A stretch of 64,000 nt of DNA from Leishmania mexicana MHOM/GT/2001/U1103 (Eukaryota > Euglenozoa > Kinetoplastea > Trypanosomatida > Trypanosomatidae): NCBI RefSeq assembly GCF_000234665.1, contig NC_018330.1, positions 964,551-1,028,550 of the forward strand. The letters are read 5' to 3'. Made by a program: the position numbers and the translations under genes. Each line of letters opens with the position of its first letter. Positions within the stretch are counted from its first letter, which is position 1. The notes beneath the pieces were generated by a model. It was not told the DNA's origin, ran no database searches, and was given only the letters and a program-made list of their open reading frames with translations. Shown in pieces: positions 51,582 through 61,708 of this stretch.

Positions 51582-52715
51582 ATGCTCCCTCAGTGCTTCT
51601 ACCTGGCGGCGCTGATCACCACTGCCATGACCATCACGACGTCCAATGTGGCCTTCTACCAAGAGGGTCTTTCCACGAGGATAACTGACACACCCGTTGT
51701 CGTCCACAACATCGCCCCGGATTGGATTGAAACGGCGGCGATGACCGTCAGTTCGACGACGAAGGAGCTGGCCGTCGTGTTCGCGGATCCACTTCGCGCT
51801 CACATTACGGCGGATGTGATCATCGGTGATTCTGCCACCGCTGTCGCCGCAGATGTCAATGTCTCCATCTACGGAGCGTTCAACATCTCCAAGATCCCTC
51901 ATGACGATGACTGCCGCACCCAGTCATTCGTCATGCACTCTTGCCACATGTACATGAGGGTCAGCGGCACTGTTGACACGGTCGCCAAGGTACCGGATGA
52001 CGAGCAAAACATTTGCGACGCTGTCAACCAGATCACCAATGATCTCATCACCCCTACAGCGTTCATTACCTACCCTCCGGTTGTTAACGGCGCGACGGAT
52101 ATCGCCAAGTCGACCTACATCATGAAGTACCGTTTGGTCAACGTCCTCTCCGAGAACACCGGGTTGCCTGTGGAGGCGCACTTCGTCCGCAAGAACGTTT
52201 TACGGGTTGCGTTTGGCTCAGTTGTCCGCACCAGCATTCTGTTCGACTCCGCCTACGACTACGACGTGGATGTGCTCTACGCCATGGCGGTACTGTCGCG
52301 ATGGGGCGCGAAAAAGCTCAACATATCCGCTGCCCCCGAGAACAGCACAACGACAAAGATCCCGTTTCGCGGCGGTGCTGTCACGGTCCCAACGCTGCGC
52401 AGCATTGTCCGTCAGGCGATCCACGAGGACGCCTTGGCGACGCTGCGGACACTGGTGCCGCGTGGTGCTGCCGTGTCCTACGATGTTGTCATCAACGACT
52501 TTCAGTGCAAGCTATTCAACACCATTTGCTCCGTTCCTGTGTCGAATGGTGTGCAAGTGATCAACACCCGGTTCAGGGGAATGGGTGACCTCGGTACGAT
52601 CCTGGACAACACAGTCAGTGCCTCGATGGACGTCCTTCTGACCAACATCACGACCGTGGCGTTCAAGCTCGTCGGCAGCACCTTTGGTGACCGCATTTAT
52701 CTGCCTGTATTCTGA
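51582..52715 (+). CDS. Secreted or surface hypothetical glycoprotein, 377 aa
   Basis: Unrecognised. The first in-frame ATG gives MLPQCFYLAALITTAMTITT, a signal-peptide-like start with weak basic charge, followed by a beta-rich ectodomain. N-glycosylation sites include NVS near 88, NIS near 96, NIS and NST near 247-255 and NIT near 353. The repeated strand texture (ADVNVSIYGAFNISK, SMDVLLTNITTVAFKL) suggests an all-beta or TULIP/LEA-like lipid-binding fold, unproven. There are no C-terminal membrane helix or GPI-type hydrophobic tail, so it is probably secreted or luminal. Cysteines occur in a cluster (DDDCRTQSFVMHSCHM near 110-120) and near 305. It stands alone between two gene-poor stretches. 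Confidence 0.8.
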   Translation: MLPQCFYLAALITTAMTITTSNVAFYQEGLSTRITDTPVVVHNIAPDWIETAAMTVSSTTKELAVVFADPLRAHITADVIIGDSATAVAADVNVSIYGAFNISKIPHDDDCRTQSFVMHSCHMYMRVSGTVDTVAKVPDDEQNICDAVNQITNDLITPTAFITYPPVVNGATDIAKSTYIMKYRLVNVLSENTGLPVEAHFVRKNVLRVAFGSVVRTSILFDSAYDYDVDVLYAMAVLSRWGAKKLNISAAPENSTTTKIPFRGGAVTVPTLRSIVRQAIHEDALATLRTLVPRGAAVSYDVVINDFQCKLFNTICSVPVSNGVQVINTRFRGMGDLGTILDNTVSASMDVLLTNITTVAFKLVGSTFGDRIYLPVF

Positions 52716-54599
52716 GGGGGCTCATTGCCCATCCCACGGTGTGGCTAGGTGGTGTTGGTATGACAGGGTGGAAGGTACGCGGCACAGGTGCCTACCAGAG
52801 GCACTCATCCATCCCGTCAGGGGGACAACGGAATGCCTCGAGACTCCACAACCACCCTTACGAGCCCTCGCCGGAGTTGTCACATGCATTACTGTCGTGC
52901 AAATAGCCGTGGGATGCACTCTCCGTGGTCTCTAGTTCTCTCTCCCCCTCTTTTGTCATCCGCATCTCCTTTTTTTTCTTCTGGCTTCCTCGCTTTTCCC
53001 CCTAAATGTTTTGCCTTCTGCTCTCTCTTGTGTGTCTGTGTCTCTCTCTGTGTGTGTGTACCCGAATGTGTGCGCGTTGGCCGCCACAGGGTGAAGATTG
53101 AGGATTGACACCTTCTCTCGGACTGTATCGGACACACACACGTGCACAAACAGTGTGCAAGTGCCCCCCTCCTTCCACCCCCACCACACCCACCCACACA
53201 AAAGTCTCTCATTTTTCTGTGTGCACAGTTGCCCTCTCGCCCCGACCTGATCGTACCCAACATACGATTCACCGAGCCCTGTGCTGAACGGTGCATTCAT
53301 CCGTACCTGTCAACGAGTGGATGTGCCGTCTTCCTTGTTCCGCGGCGTTTTACCCGTTTACTTAAATTGTGGTAGCACGGCTGTAGCTCCTTACGTGCGA
53401 GTGTGTCTGTGCGCAGCAGCGCTTGTCTTTTCAGAAGGATCTTCTCCCAGATTCTTTTCTATTTTCCGCCTGCCTCATCTTTTTGTTTCTGGATTTTCAG
53501 TGTTATGCGCATCTGCCGCCATGTGCGCCTTCTAGGGAGAAGCGCTGCAGCAGGAAGGTTGGCCCGCGCTCACATACGCACGCGTATGCACACTACCTCT
53601 TGCGCCGCCGCACGACAATGGCACCCGTATCGCTGCCGGCTCTTGTCTGATACGCATTTTCGTTTCCCCATCACCATTGTTCTCTCTCATCCTCTCGTAG
53701 ATTCTGTTTTTCAGTACTCTTGTGTTTAAGTTCTACTGGTTTCTGCCATTCGCCTCTACCCCCCGCTTACTTCTATTTTGTTAACGGCACCCACACTCAC
53801 CCTCAGGCATACGCGGAAGTGGTCAGGGTTCCTCTCATCTCTGGGAAGCATCCTATGTGTTCCCATTGCACCACGCTCTGCTGCCCCCCACCGCCTCCGC
53901 ACAGAGCGTGGACGCGTTTCAGAGTTCGTTTGCTGTATGCCAGTGCACCTGCGAGACACACGGGCGCAGAGTAGAAGTCGTCATATCCGTGGAGAGCACA
54001 ACGCGTACAGGATGGATCGACCGGGCCGCGTGTGACTATGCGATAGAATAAGCACCCAGAACCCCTATTCTGTTTGGTTTCTCTGTGATCGCATGCCATA
54101 TGCTCATCCTAGACATCACAAGTCTGTCGAACGCGCAGTGTGTGCGGTTGGGATTCAGCGATGCGAACCTCGCTGTCGCTATGAAGGTGTGCAAGCTATC
54201 CACTCAGTGCTTGGGTGGGTTCACCGGGTAGTGGAGGACAGAGTTCTTTCGGTAGGCTTGCCCACCGTGAACGTAATCTCTCTTCACAACGCCCCATCCT
54301 CCACTAAAATGTGGTTCATGCAAGCCATACGTTTCGATGGCCTCTATATTTCTCTTTTTTCCCCCTCCGTCCCACGCTGCTTGGAGCGTCCTGCGCAGGA
54401 AGGCGCTTGTCGTGGCACATTAGCTCTTCTCCTCTCTGTATTTCATGTCCACATCATGCGTTAGTAAACACAAGCAAGAAGTGCATTCTTGTGTTCTTCC
54501 AGCGTCTTCGATGCCACTCCCGCTGCTTTTCTCGCACAAATCTCTCTCTTGCTGTGTCACATTCCTTGATCTGGTTGTCTCCCTGCCACGCAGTCACAC
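52716..54599. other. Gene-poor region, 1.9 kb
   Basis: Low-complexity TC- and TG-rich sequence with long pyrimidine tracts; no frame with ATG and plausible protein composition was found. Confidence 0.55.
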
Positions 54600-55480
54600 G
54601 CACGCGACCACGCTCCACCGCTGTGTTCATTTGGTGACTCTCTTCGCCACGGTCGTCTCCTTCACGTCGTGGAGCGTCACCTCATCCCCCGACAAAATCA
54701 ACGTCTCGCCTGTCGCAGGGAGCCTAGAGGAGTGCAAGCTTATCCGGCGTTAGTGCACCGCGAATGCACGCGTCGTCATTCGCGGGACCACCATGAAGAT
54801 GCAGATAGCCCACATGACACTGGAGACATGCGGTACGATGACGGACATGCTGATGTTCACGGTGAAGATGTCTGTCGCTCAGAACCGCCGCGCGCTACCG
54901 CAACGAGGGGGACAGATATCCCCATGTCAACGTACTACCTGAAGCCCATCTGAGTCCGTTCTCTCTCGCGGGCAGTTGCCACCCCCGCGCCCTCATTTTT
55001 TGTGGCCCAGAACACGATGCATGCCTCTATGGAATTTATTATTGCCCTGTGTTTCCGACTTCCACGGCGAACGGCAACTGCTCATGCGCGACACGACAAC
55101 CGCAACCGATATCAGGGCAACATCCGTCGGCTTTATGGATAGCGTGGCAATGGTGCCGACTGCGGCAAACCTGATGGAGAAAGCTCAGGTGAAGATGACC
55201 CGAGATGCGTTCAGAACGTGCGTTCCGGCGGCTGTCTCGCTAGCGCACGGCATCATGGTGCACCACTTCCGCACTATCTTTTTGAACATGAACTGTTCTC
55301 TCCTTCCTGGGGGCGAGGCTAGAGGTGATGGGCTCCAACGTTGTTGCTGCTTGTGACGCCAGCCTTGCGCCGAGCGGCGATGCAGGTGTTACGATGGATA
55401 ACTTGCTGAGAGACTTCACCGCCACCATAGTACGGTTCGCGAACGATAGGGCGAGGAGTCATCTATTCTTGTCGCCGATG
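54600..55480 (+). pseudogene. Decayed protein-coding fragments in several frames
   Basis: Successive stretches read like protein but change phase: about 54,612-54,752 (hydrophobic start VTLFATVVSFTSWSVTSS, ending in a TAG), 54,794-54,952 (TTMKMQIAHMTLETCGTMTD), 55,081-55,330 (FMDSVAMVPTAANLMEKAQV then MTRDAFRTCVPAAV), and 55,325-55,480 (MGSNVVAACDASLAPSGDAG, VTMDNLLRDFTATIVRFAND). The pieces follow in a sensible order for one roughly 290-codon gene with a signal peptide, broken by several stops and frameshifts. It may be related to the secreted protein at 51,582, but I could not align them convincingly. No single intact product is predicted. Confidence 0.4.
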
Positions 55481-57684
55481 TTAGTGGCAGACTCCTTTTT
55501 TTTGCTTTCGTCTTCCGCCTTCTGCTTTTCGATTTTGGCGTACAACACGGATACACGGACATGTCGCGGGCTACGCATGCGACGCTGCTATTCAGCCGTT
55601 GGCTGCGCCTAGCCTGTCTTGTTCTGACACCAAAGAGGAAACACAACCCGAGGACACTCACTCTCTCTCGTTCGTTTTGATTTCTCTTTGTGTGTGTGTG
55701 TGTATGCATGTGCTCATGAATAGGGTGCCGTGAGGTCGCCGTTTATAGCATGGCGACACGTCTCTTACCATGCCACGTGCTGCTCTTGTATTGACTACTG
55801 GATACATGTCTTTTGCTCCTTTTTACTTCATGTAGGCGCGCTTGTACGCTTGCATATTCCAGTCACATGCACTGCATCTGATGCTGGCGCTGCCTGTACG
55901 ATGCGGCCGGCGGGTGGAAGTGTTTCCTTCCCTGTGCACTGCAGTAGAACGCGTCGAGAGTTTGGCAAGCAAGAGTGAATGCCCTTCATCAGTCTCCGCG
56001 TCTGCAGGGCTTCCAGCAGCGCACGCTTTCTCGCCTGCGGTTGTATCGACTCTTACCCAAAATCAACTAACGCATGTGAATGTCGAAGTGGCACCGACCC
56101 TCGTCTCGTGCAGTTGTGATACTCTTTCTCTTGTTTGATGAGCAGGACTCCCGTGCCACGTGGACAGTGCGGTCGGTGACTTTGGGGAGCGGAGGGGGCG
56201 TCTTCGTGGACGCGGAATGCGACATCTGTGTATGGTGATCGTGGGGTGGGAGGGAGAGGGGGAGGTGGGTGGCAACTCGACGTGGGGTGGCCAAAAATCG
56301 CGCAGGCGCGTGCTCATGACTGTCGTTCTTCTTTTTTTTTGCCTTCCAAGTCGCCCACAAGCGCTAGCCGCCGTTCGTCGTCACGATATCGTTCCCCGTC
56401 TGATGTTTCGCAAGCATGCCAGTTTCGTGATGTCAAAGGTGTCCTTGCTTGTCATTCTTGTGAGACTACCACCTCTCTCGCTCCCTTTGCAGGATGTGCA
56501 AGAGTGGGTCTGGGCGAGGGACACCCTGCAAAGCTCCACGAGGCTCTTCTCTTTGAATACCTTGCCTCGCCGATTTCCTCCTCAAGAACAAGTGTCCTTT
56601 TACAAAAGTGCAGCGGACGTCAGATGCAGAGCCCCCTTTGCTTGCTGAATGAGTGCATTGGACACAGTCCGCAGCACGGTTCGCGCGCACGACGGTGTGG
56701 GGGACGCAGTCGGTCATGAGAAAGCATGCTGCTTGGGACTCTTTGTGAATTACCTCTCTTTTTATTCTGAATTGGTTTCTTTCATTCTCTTTCTCCGACG
56801 TCAGCAACATCTGTTGCGCTCGGACGATCTGCCATGCGTATGTGCACGTGCACCTCTATGAGTGTGTGTGTACCCCCTGGGCATTGGCTCGTGTGCTCGG
56901 TACCCCCTCATTTTGCTGTTGCAGTGCCCACCGGGCTTTGTTGTGTGCTGCACCTCTCCCCTGTTTTCTTTTTTCTGGTGAGAACCGGCATTCTCGTGGA
57001 CTGAGAGCCTCGAGAGTGTGCGTCAATGACGTCCGCCTTGTTATACAATTTCTGTTTTGTTGCACGCCCCCCCCCCCATGTCGGCGTGTCCGTTTGTGCA
57101 AGTTTGTGCATACATGAATGTGTCTGCATGTGTTTTGATGCGCATACTCGTACAGACGTCGACTCACATGCACGTCGCTCTGGCCGTCAGCGAAGAGAAA
57201 TCCCTTCTTCTACTTTGACCATGGTTCGCTACAGCAGTGTCTATGTTGACGATTGGGACGATGGGGAATCAGCGAGAGTACAATAACAGCTCGAATAACT
57301 TTCACACGTGTCAACAATGAAATCCTTCATGTCTGTGCGGTGGCCTCTACTTCTGACCTTATCTCTGTCGATCGGTTAGCCGCAAGTTGCGCTTTTCTGC
57401 TGATGCTTAGCTCTCGTGAGACCTCCCCCCCAACACCATGTTTCTGGATATCTCCTGTATCCACGGATATCTCTCTGTATGCTTACCCCTATGTAATCCC
57501 TCTTCCCCTCTCTTTCCCTCACTTTTCTCTGTTTCCTCTGAGAAGCTGCTGCGAGAGAAGTCCACAATGAAAACAAAGTTTATCCGTAATGTTCCGTCCT
57601 CCCACCTTCCCCCACTCTACTCACTCCCCGACGCGCGAAAGGAAAGACGCGCACAGGAATTAGGGGTGACCATAAACCAAACAT

Positions 57685-57722
<38 letters not shown>

Positions 57723-58097
57723 AGAAACCAAGAAGCGGGCAAAGTCTGCTGAGAAGGTCGTATTCTCCGTGAACAGACATGGCGGGGAAACCACCTGCTC
57801 TATATATGTTCTGCACGTGCAGCAATGCTGGCGCTGCTTTCTCAAGCTGCGGGACTCCAGCTGCGTCGCACGAACGCATAGCGCAGTCAGAAATGAATGT
57901 TTTCTGCGCTGTGACGGCACTTCTTCATCCTTACTTTGCATCTTTTGACATTACCGCTCTCACTGCTCTTCCGTCCTCGCACTCACATCCCGTACAGCCT
58001 GCGGTTTCCTCTTGCCGCTGAAAGTCTGAGACGGTGCTGCTGCGGCTGCTGCCCCCCTCCACCCCCTGCCCGCTTATGCGAAGCAGCAAACCACGTG
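55481..58097. other. Gene-poor region, 2.6 kb
   Basis: Two open stretches (56,160-56,648 and 56,228-56,719) start at non-ATG codons. Fragments such as LASKSECPSSVSASAGLPAA near 55,960 may be relics. A C-run lies near 57,067 and an AC microsatellite at 57,686. The right end is the leader of RCE1. Confidence 0.5.
57686..57718. repeat. (AC)16 microsatellite
   Basis: A perfect AC run of 33 nt. Dinucleotide repeats of this type are polymorphic in Leishmania. Confidence 0.95.
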
Positions 58098-58955
58098 ATG
58101 GACCTTCTCTTCTGCGCTGGCGCATCGGCCGCCTTCATCGCTGCCTTTTACGTCTGGCCGCGTGAGCGGCGCTTTCTTCTTGCGGGCTTGGAGTCACTGT
58201 GTGCCGCTTCACGCGACCCAGCCGTGTATGTCGATCGCAACAGCGATGATGCGATTCGTAGACGCACGATCTCGTTTGGCATGTGCTGCGTTGCCAGTGG
58301 TGCCTACCTTGCATTCATTGCTGCGCCGCTTCGCGCCGCCCAGCGGCAGAGCACTTTGCTGCGCCCGATAATCCGTTCTTGCGTGTCGACACTGTTGCTG
58401 TTTGCGGGACCCATTGCGGACGTCTGTCACCTCGGAACCTTCGACATGCCCGAGAGCCCGTTGCTGCTATGGCGAAACTATGTGATCTGCCCAATTGGGG
58501 AAGAGCTCTTCTACCGCGGCGTTCTCTTCTCTCTTCTGCACCGCCGTTCCTCTCCAGGGCGCATTTTCGTTTCGGCCTTCCTCTTTTCGCTCTCCCACAT
58601 GCACCACCTTGTCTCCATGGCGTGTGACGCGTACAGAAACTGCGAGGACAAAGACGTGAATGGTAGCGACCGCGACGAGAAGGAGCATGCGTGCTGGCGC
58701 TCAGCTGGACAGACCATGTGCGGTATCTTTGTCTTTACCGCACTATTCGGACTTCTGAGCGGGTACTATTATGAGCATGTGTGTGAGGGTAGCATTATCG
58801 CCATCGCTGCAGCCCACGCCCTGTGCAACGCCATTGGCCCTCCCGAGTTCACGATTCTGCGGAGCCGTCATTGCACTGCACGTGAGAAGGTGTCAAGCGC
58901 AGCGGTGTATGTCGCTGGTATCGTTGGGTGGGCTTGGACGCTGTTGCGCTACTGA
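58098..58955 (+). CDS. RCE1: CAAX prenyl protease 2 (RCE1-type, CPBP family)
   Basis: The 285-residue multi-pass protein carries the glutamate/histidine motifs of CPBP intramembrane proteases: PIGEELFYRGVLFSLLHRR with E135, E136 and R140; FLFSLSHMHHLV with histidines at about 166-169; and AAAHALCNAIGPPE near 237-250 with the conserved H and N. RCE1 removes the last three residues of farnesylated or geranylgeranylated CAAX proteins in the ER membrane, before carboxymethylation. Hydrophobic segments flank these motifs, for example near residues 5-20, 60-75, 95-110 and 215-230. A cytosolic charged loop at about 176-205 (CEDKDVNGSDRDEKEHACW) is unusually long. ATG 58,098 is the first good start; the open frame before it is leader. 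Confidence 0.92.
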   Translation: MDLLFCAGASAAFIAAFYVWPRERRFLLAGLESLCAASRDPAVYVDRNSDDAIRRRTISFGMCCVASGAYLAFIAAPLRAAQRQSTLLRPIIRSCVSTLLLFAGPIADVCHLGTFDMPESPLLLWRNYVICPIGEELFYRGVLFSLLHRRSSPGRIFVSAFLFSLSHMHHLVSMACDAYRNCEDKDVNGSDRDEKEHACWRSAGQTMCGIFVFTALFGLLSGYYYEHVCEGSIIAIAAAHALCNAIGPPEFTILRSRHCTAREKVSSAAVYVAGIVGWAWTLLRY

Positions 58956-59397
58956 ACCCTTTCGTCCACGAATAACGCTCGATTGTCTTTGCTAGCTGCT
59001 TCGTTGATGAACGCCAGAACGGTGTAGCGCTGATCGTTGAAAACGCACTCTTTACAATAGCCAAACTGGTGCCACAGAGGATCCGTGCTGCACAGATGCG
59101 ACGCATCGCGTAGCTTATCTCACCTTGCGCGAGTGTAGCCTGTCTCCATCACTTTAGTTGTGGAGTGTCGGGATTCTTGAGGTTTCTCCTCTCCTCCTCC
59201 ATGATGTTACCTGCACCGCTCGGCTTTGCCCTTCACTGTCTTTGCGCTCGCCTTCGAGAAAAAAACGTGCAGTTTGTGGATCATCATCTACTTGTGTGTT
59301 CGCCATCACACGCACATCGTGCACCGGGGCCTGGCTTTCTCGGACTTTATTTCCGAAGGTGCTTCCCCCTCGTGGCGGAGCTGCCCGTCCTGGCAAC
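58956..59397. other. Intergenic region, 0.4 kb
   Basis: No gene. A pyrimidine-rich part ends TTTCTCGGACTTTATTTCCG just before AAG, about 40 nt before the next ATG. Confidence 0.65.
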
Positions 59398-60201
59398 ATG
59401 AGTTCCTTTTCGCCCAAAGTGAAGATTTGCGAGGATATTTCTCACATATGTTCCGCCGCGCGGAACATCATCCTCGCCGCGATCGACGCGCGTGTCGACA
59501 AGTCTGCGCCCGTTGTGCTGGCACTGTCTGGAGGCTCCTCCCCGAAGCGGCTGTACGAGGAGCTCCACGAAAAGGATCTGCCTCTGCTGCAGCAGCACGC
59601 GGTGCAGTTCATTCTGGGCGATGAGCGCCTCGTCGCGACAGACGACGAGCAGAGCAACTTTTCTATGGCGACGAAAGCACTGCTGCGTGATGTGCCAAGC
59701 AGCGATGTCATCGCCATCGAGCCGAACGCCGCGCTGGCCACGTCGAAGGACGAGAAGGGTGGTATTGACGGCGCCTGGGCTGTTGCACAGGATTATGAGA
59801 TGAAGCTCCTGGATCGCCTACCCTGCACGCAAGTAAACGGTACAGATATGTCGGTTCCCGTCGTGGATATTGTGCTTCTCGGATTCGGCGCCGATGGCCA
59901 TACGGCCTCCATCTTTCCGGACTCTGTGGCAGCTACGGATGAGGACCACGTCGTCTCGGTCAGCTTTCCCAGCCCGACCATGAATCCCAAGGTCTGGCGT
60001 GTCACGCTCTCCAAGACGGTGATTCAGCACGCAAAGCACGTTGTCGTGCTCGCCTGCGGCAAGGACAAAAACTGGGTCGTGCGCGGTGTGCTTGCCGATG
60101 CGCCGGCGGGTCCTCTGCCGGTATCACGGTTTCTGCGAGACTGCCGCGGGTCGGTTACGATGCTTCTCGATGCCGGCTCTGGTGAGGGCCTCTCTGCATA
60201 G
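59398..60201 (+). CDS. 6PGL: 6-phosphogluconolactonase
   Basis: The 267-residue enzyme hydrolyses 6-phosphogluconolactone to 6-phosphogluconate, the second step of the pentose phosphate pathway, which feeds NADPH to trypanothione reduction. The family motifs are present: LALSGGSSPKRLYEEL near 40-56, FILGDERLVATDDEQSN near 71-88 (phosphate-binding), and LLGFGADGHTASIFP near 159-174 with the catalytic histidine. VTLSKTVI near 200 also matches. Length matches other trypanosomatid 6PGLs. There is no clear glycosomal PTS1 (the end is EGLSA), so it is probably mainly cytosolic. ATG 59,398 starts the domain directly, although the frame is open upstream to 59,158. Confidence 0.95.
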   Translation: MSSFSPKVKICEDISHICSAARNIILAAIDARVDKSAPVVLALSGGSSPKRLYEELHEKDLPLLQQHAVQFILGDERLVATDDEQSNFSMATKALLRDVPSSDVIAIEPNAALATSKDEKGGIDGAWAVAQDYEMKLLDRLPCTQVNGTDMSVPVVDIVLLGFGADGHTASIFPDSVAATDEDHVVSVSFPSPTMNPKVWRVTLSKTVIQHAKHVVVLACGKDKNWVVRGVLADAPAGPLPVSRFLRDCRGSVTMLLDAGSGEGLSA

Positions 60202-60913
60202 TCCCGCGAGAAGCGGTCCCCGTTTTCTGCGCACAGCATCGCTGCCCCCTTTTCTTTTTGTACACATATATATTACCAGAGGTGTGTCCGCTCTCACTGG
60301 ATAACATGCTCATTGCCCTACTTTTCAGTGCGAACCCTCCATTTCACTCCTTCCTGGTTGGGCTGTGAAGACCTCCGTCAGGAACGCAGCGCCAACAGCT
60401 GGGTAGCAAGAAAAACACACACGCAAAGACAGTGTGAGTACGCCGTCTCCCAGAAGACTGCGCGCAGGTGTGGTATTTTACGCACTATGATCGGGTAACA
60501 AATGGCGTATGGAGCGCGTGCTTGCCCATCCTCATACGTGACACTAACGAATAGAGTAGTACACCTTATAGTTGCACAGAGAGCGTTGTCTAGTCTCCCT
60601 TCATTCTTCACTTTCGGCTTTCTCGTCTTCGGCATTCCCTCGCGGCCCACCCACACCCCGGGGGTCTCTCTATACATGCGCGGGTCGGCGACAGTATCCT
60701 TTGCGTGGCTGTACAGGTCAGACATCTCTGTGTGCATCGGTTGTCCTCTTATGCATTCTGTTGGTATACCCGTGTCATCGTTTCGTTCGCTTTGTCGCTT
60801 CTTCCCATTGTGCCGCCACCAAACTGAAAAGGTAACAGAAGGCACGCAGGAATAGAGGCTCCAACCCCGCGAAAGTAGGGCCTCCGCTCCCCCCACTCCA
60901 CGCATAATCAAGC
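60202..60913. other. Intergenic region, 0.7 kb
   Basis: No gene. A pyrimidine-rich stretch at 60,590-60,660 and another at 60,780-60,820 (CGCTTCTTCCCATTG) lead to the glutamate 5-kinase start. Confidence 0.65.
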
Positions 60914-61708
60914 ATGGCGGACATCTTGAAGTCGGTGAAGCGCATCGTCGTGAAGGTGGGCTCCTCGATTCTGGTGGACAATCAGGAGATTGCCGCGCAC
61001 CGGATCGAGGCGCTATGCGCGTTTATCGCCGACCTTCAGACCAAGTATGAAGTCATCCTTGTCACCTCCGGCGCCGTCGCCGCGGGGTACACGAAAAAAG
61101 AGATGGACAAGTCGTATGTGCCGAACAAGCAGGCACTCGCGTCGATGGGGCAGCCACTGCTCATGCACATGTACTACACCGAGTTCCAAAAGCACGGCAT
61201 CCTGTGCGCGCAGATGCTGCTTGCTGCATATGACCTGGACTCGCGGAAGCGTACCATCAACGCCCACAACACCATTGAGGTGCTCATCAGCCACAAGGTA
61301 ATCCCCATCATCAATGAAAACGACGCGACAGCCCTTCACGAGCTGGTTTTTGGCGACAACGATCGTCTGTCCGCGCTCGTCGCGCACCATTTCAAGGCGG
61401 ACCTCCTTGTCATTCTCAGCGACATCGACGGCTACTACACCGAAAATCCGCGCACCTCCACGGATGCCAAGCGGCGCCCTGTCGTCCACGAACTTAGCCC
61501 TGCCGATCTTGTCGCAGAGGCTACCCCGAACAATCGCTTCGCGACGGGTGGCATTGTGACAAAGCTGCAGGCTGCTCAATTTCTCCTGGATAGGGGAGGG
61601 AAGATGTACCTCTCGAGCGGTTTCCACCTGGATAAGGCGCGCGAGTTCCTTCTGGGCGGGACGTACGAGATAGGCACACTGTTTTATCCAAGGGCCTCCT
61701 CGTCCTGA
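60914..61708 (+). CDS. G5K: Glutamate 5-kinase
   Basis: The 264-residue enzyme phosphorylates L-glutamate to gamma-glutamyl phosphate, the first step of proline synthesis, usually feedback-inhibited by proline. The amino acid kinase fold is complete: VVKVGSSIL near 12-20 (phosphate loop), VTSGAVAAGY near 50-59, PIINENDATA near 134-143, FGDNDRLSALVAHHF near 148-162, LVILSDIDGYYTENP near 167-181 and TGGIVTKLQAAQ near 214-225. Bacterial ProB (about 367 aa) has an extra C-terminal PUA domain, which is absent here. The partner gamma-glutamyl phosphate reductase is not in the window. It is the last gene before the telomere, 2.2 kb from the repeats. ATG 60,914 starts at the domain, after CATAATCAAGC. 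Confidence 0.95.
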   Translation: MADILKSVKRIVVKVGSSILVDNQEIAAHRIEALCAFIADLQTKYEVILVTSGAVAAGYTKKEMDKSYVPNKQALASMGQPLLMHMYYTEFQKHGILCAQMLLAAYDLDSRKRTINAHNTIEVLISHKVIPIINENDATALHELVFGDNDRLSALVAHHFKADLLVILSDIDGYYTENPRTSTDAKRRPVVHELSPADLVAEATPNNRFATGGIVTKLQAAQFLLDRGGKMYLSSGFHLDKAREFLLGGTYEIGTLFYPRASSS

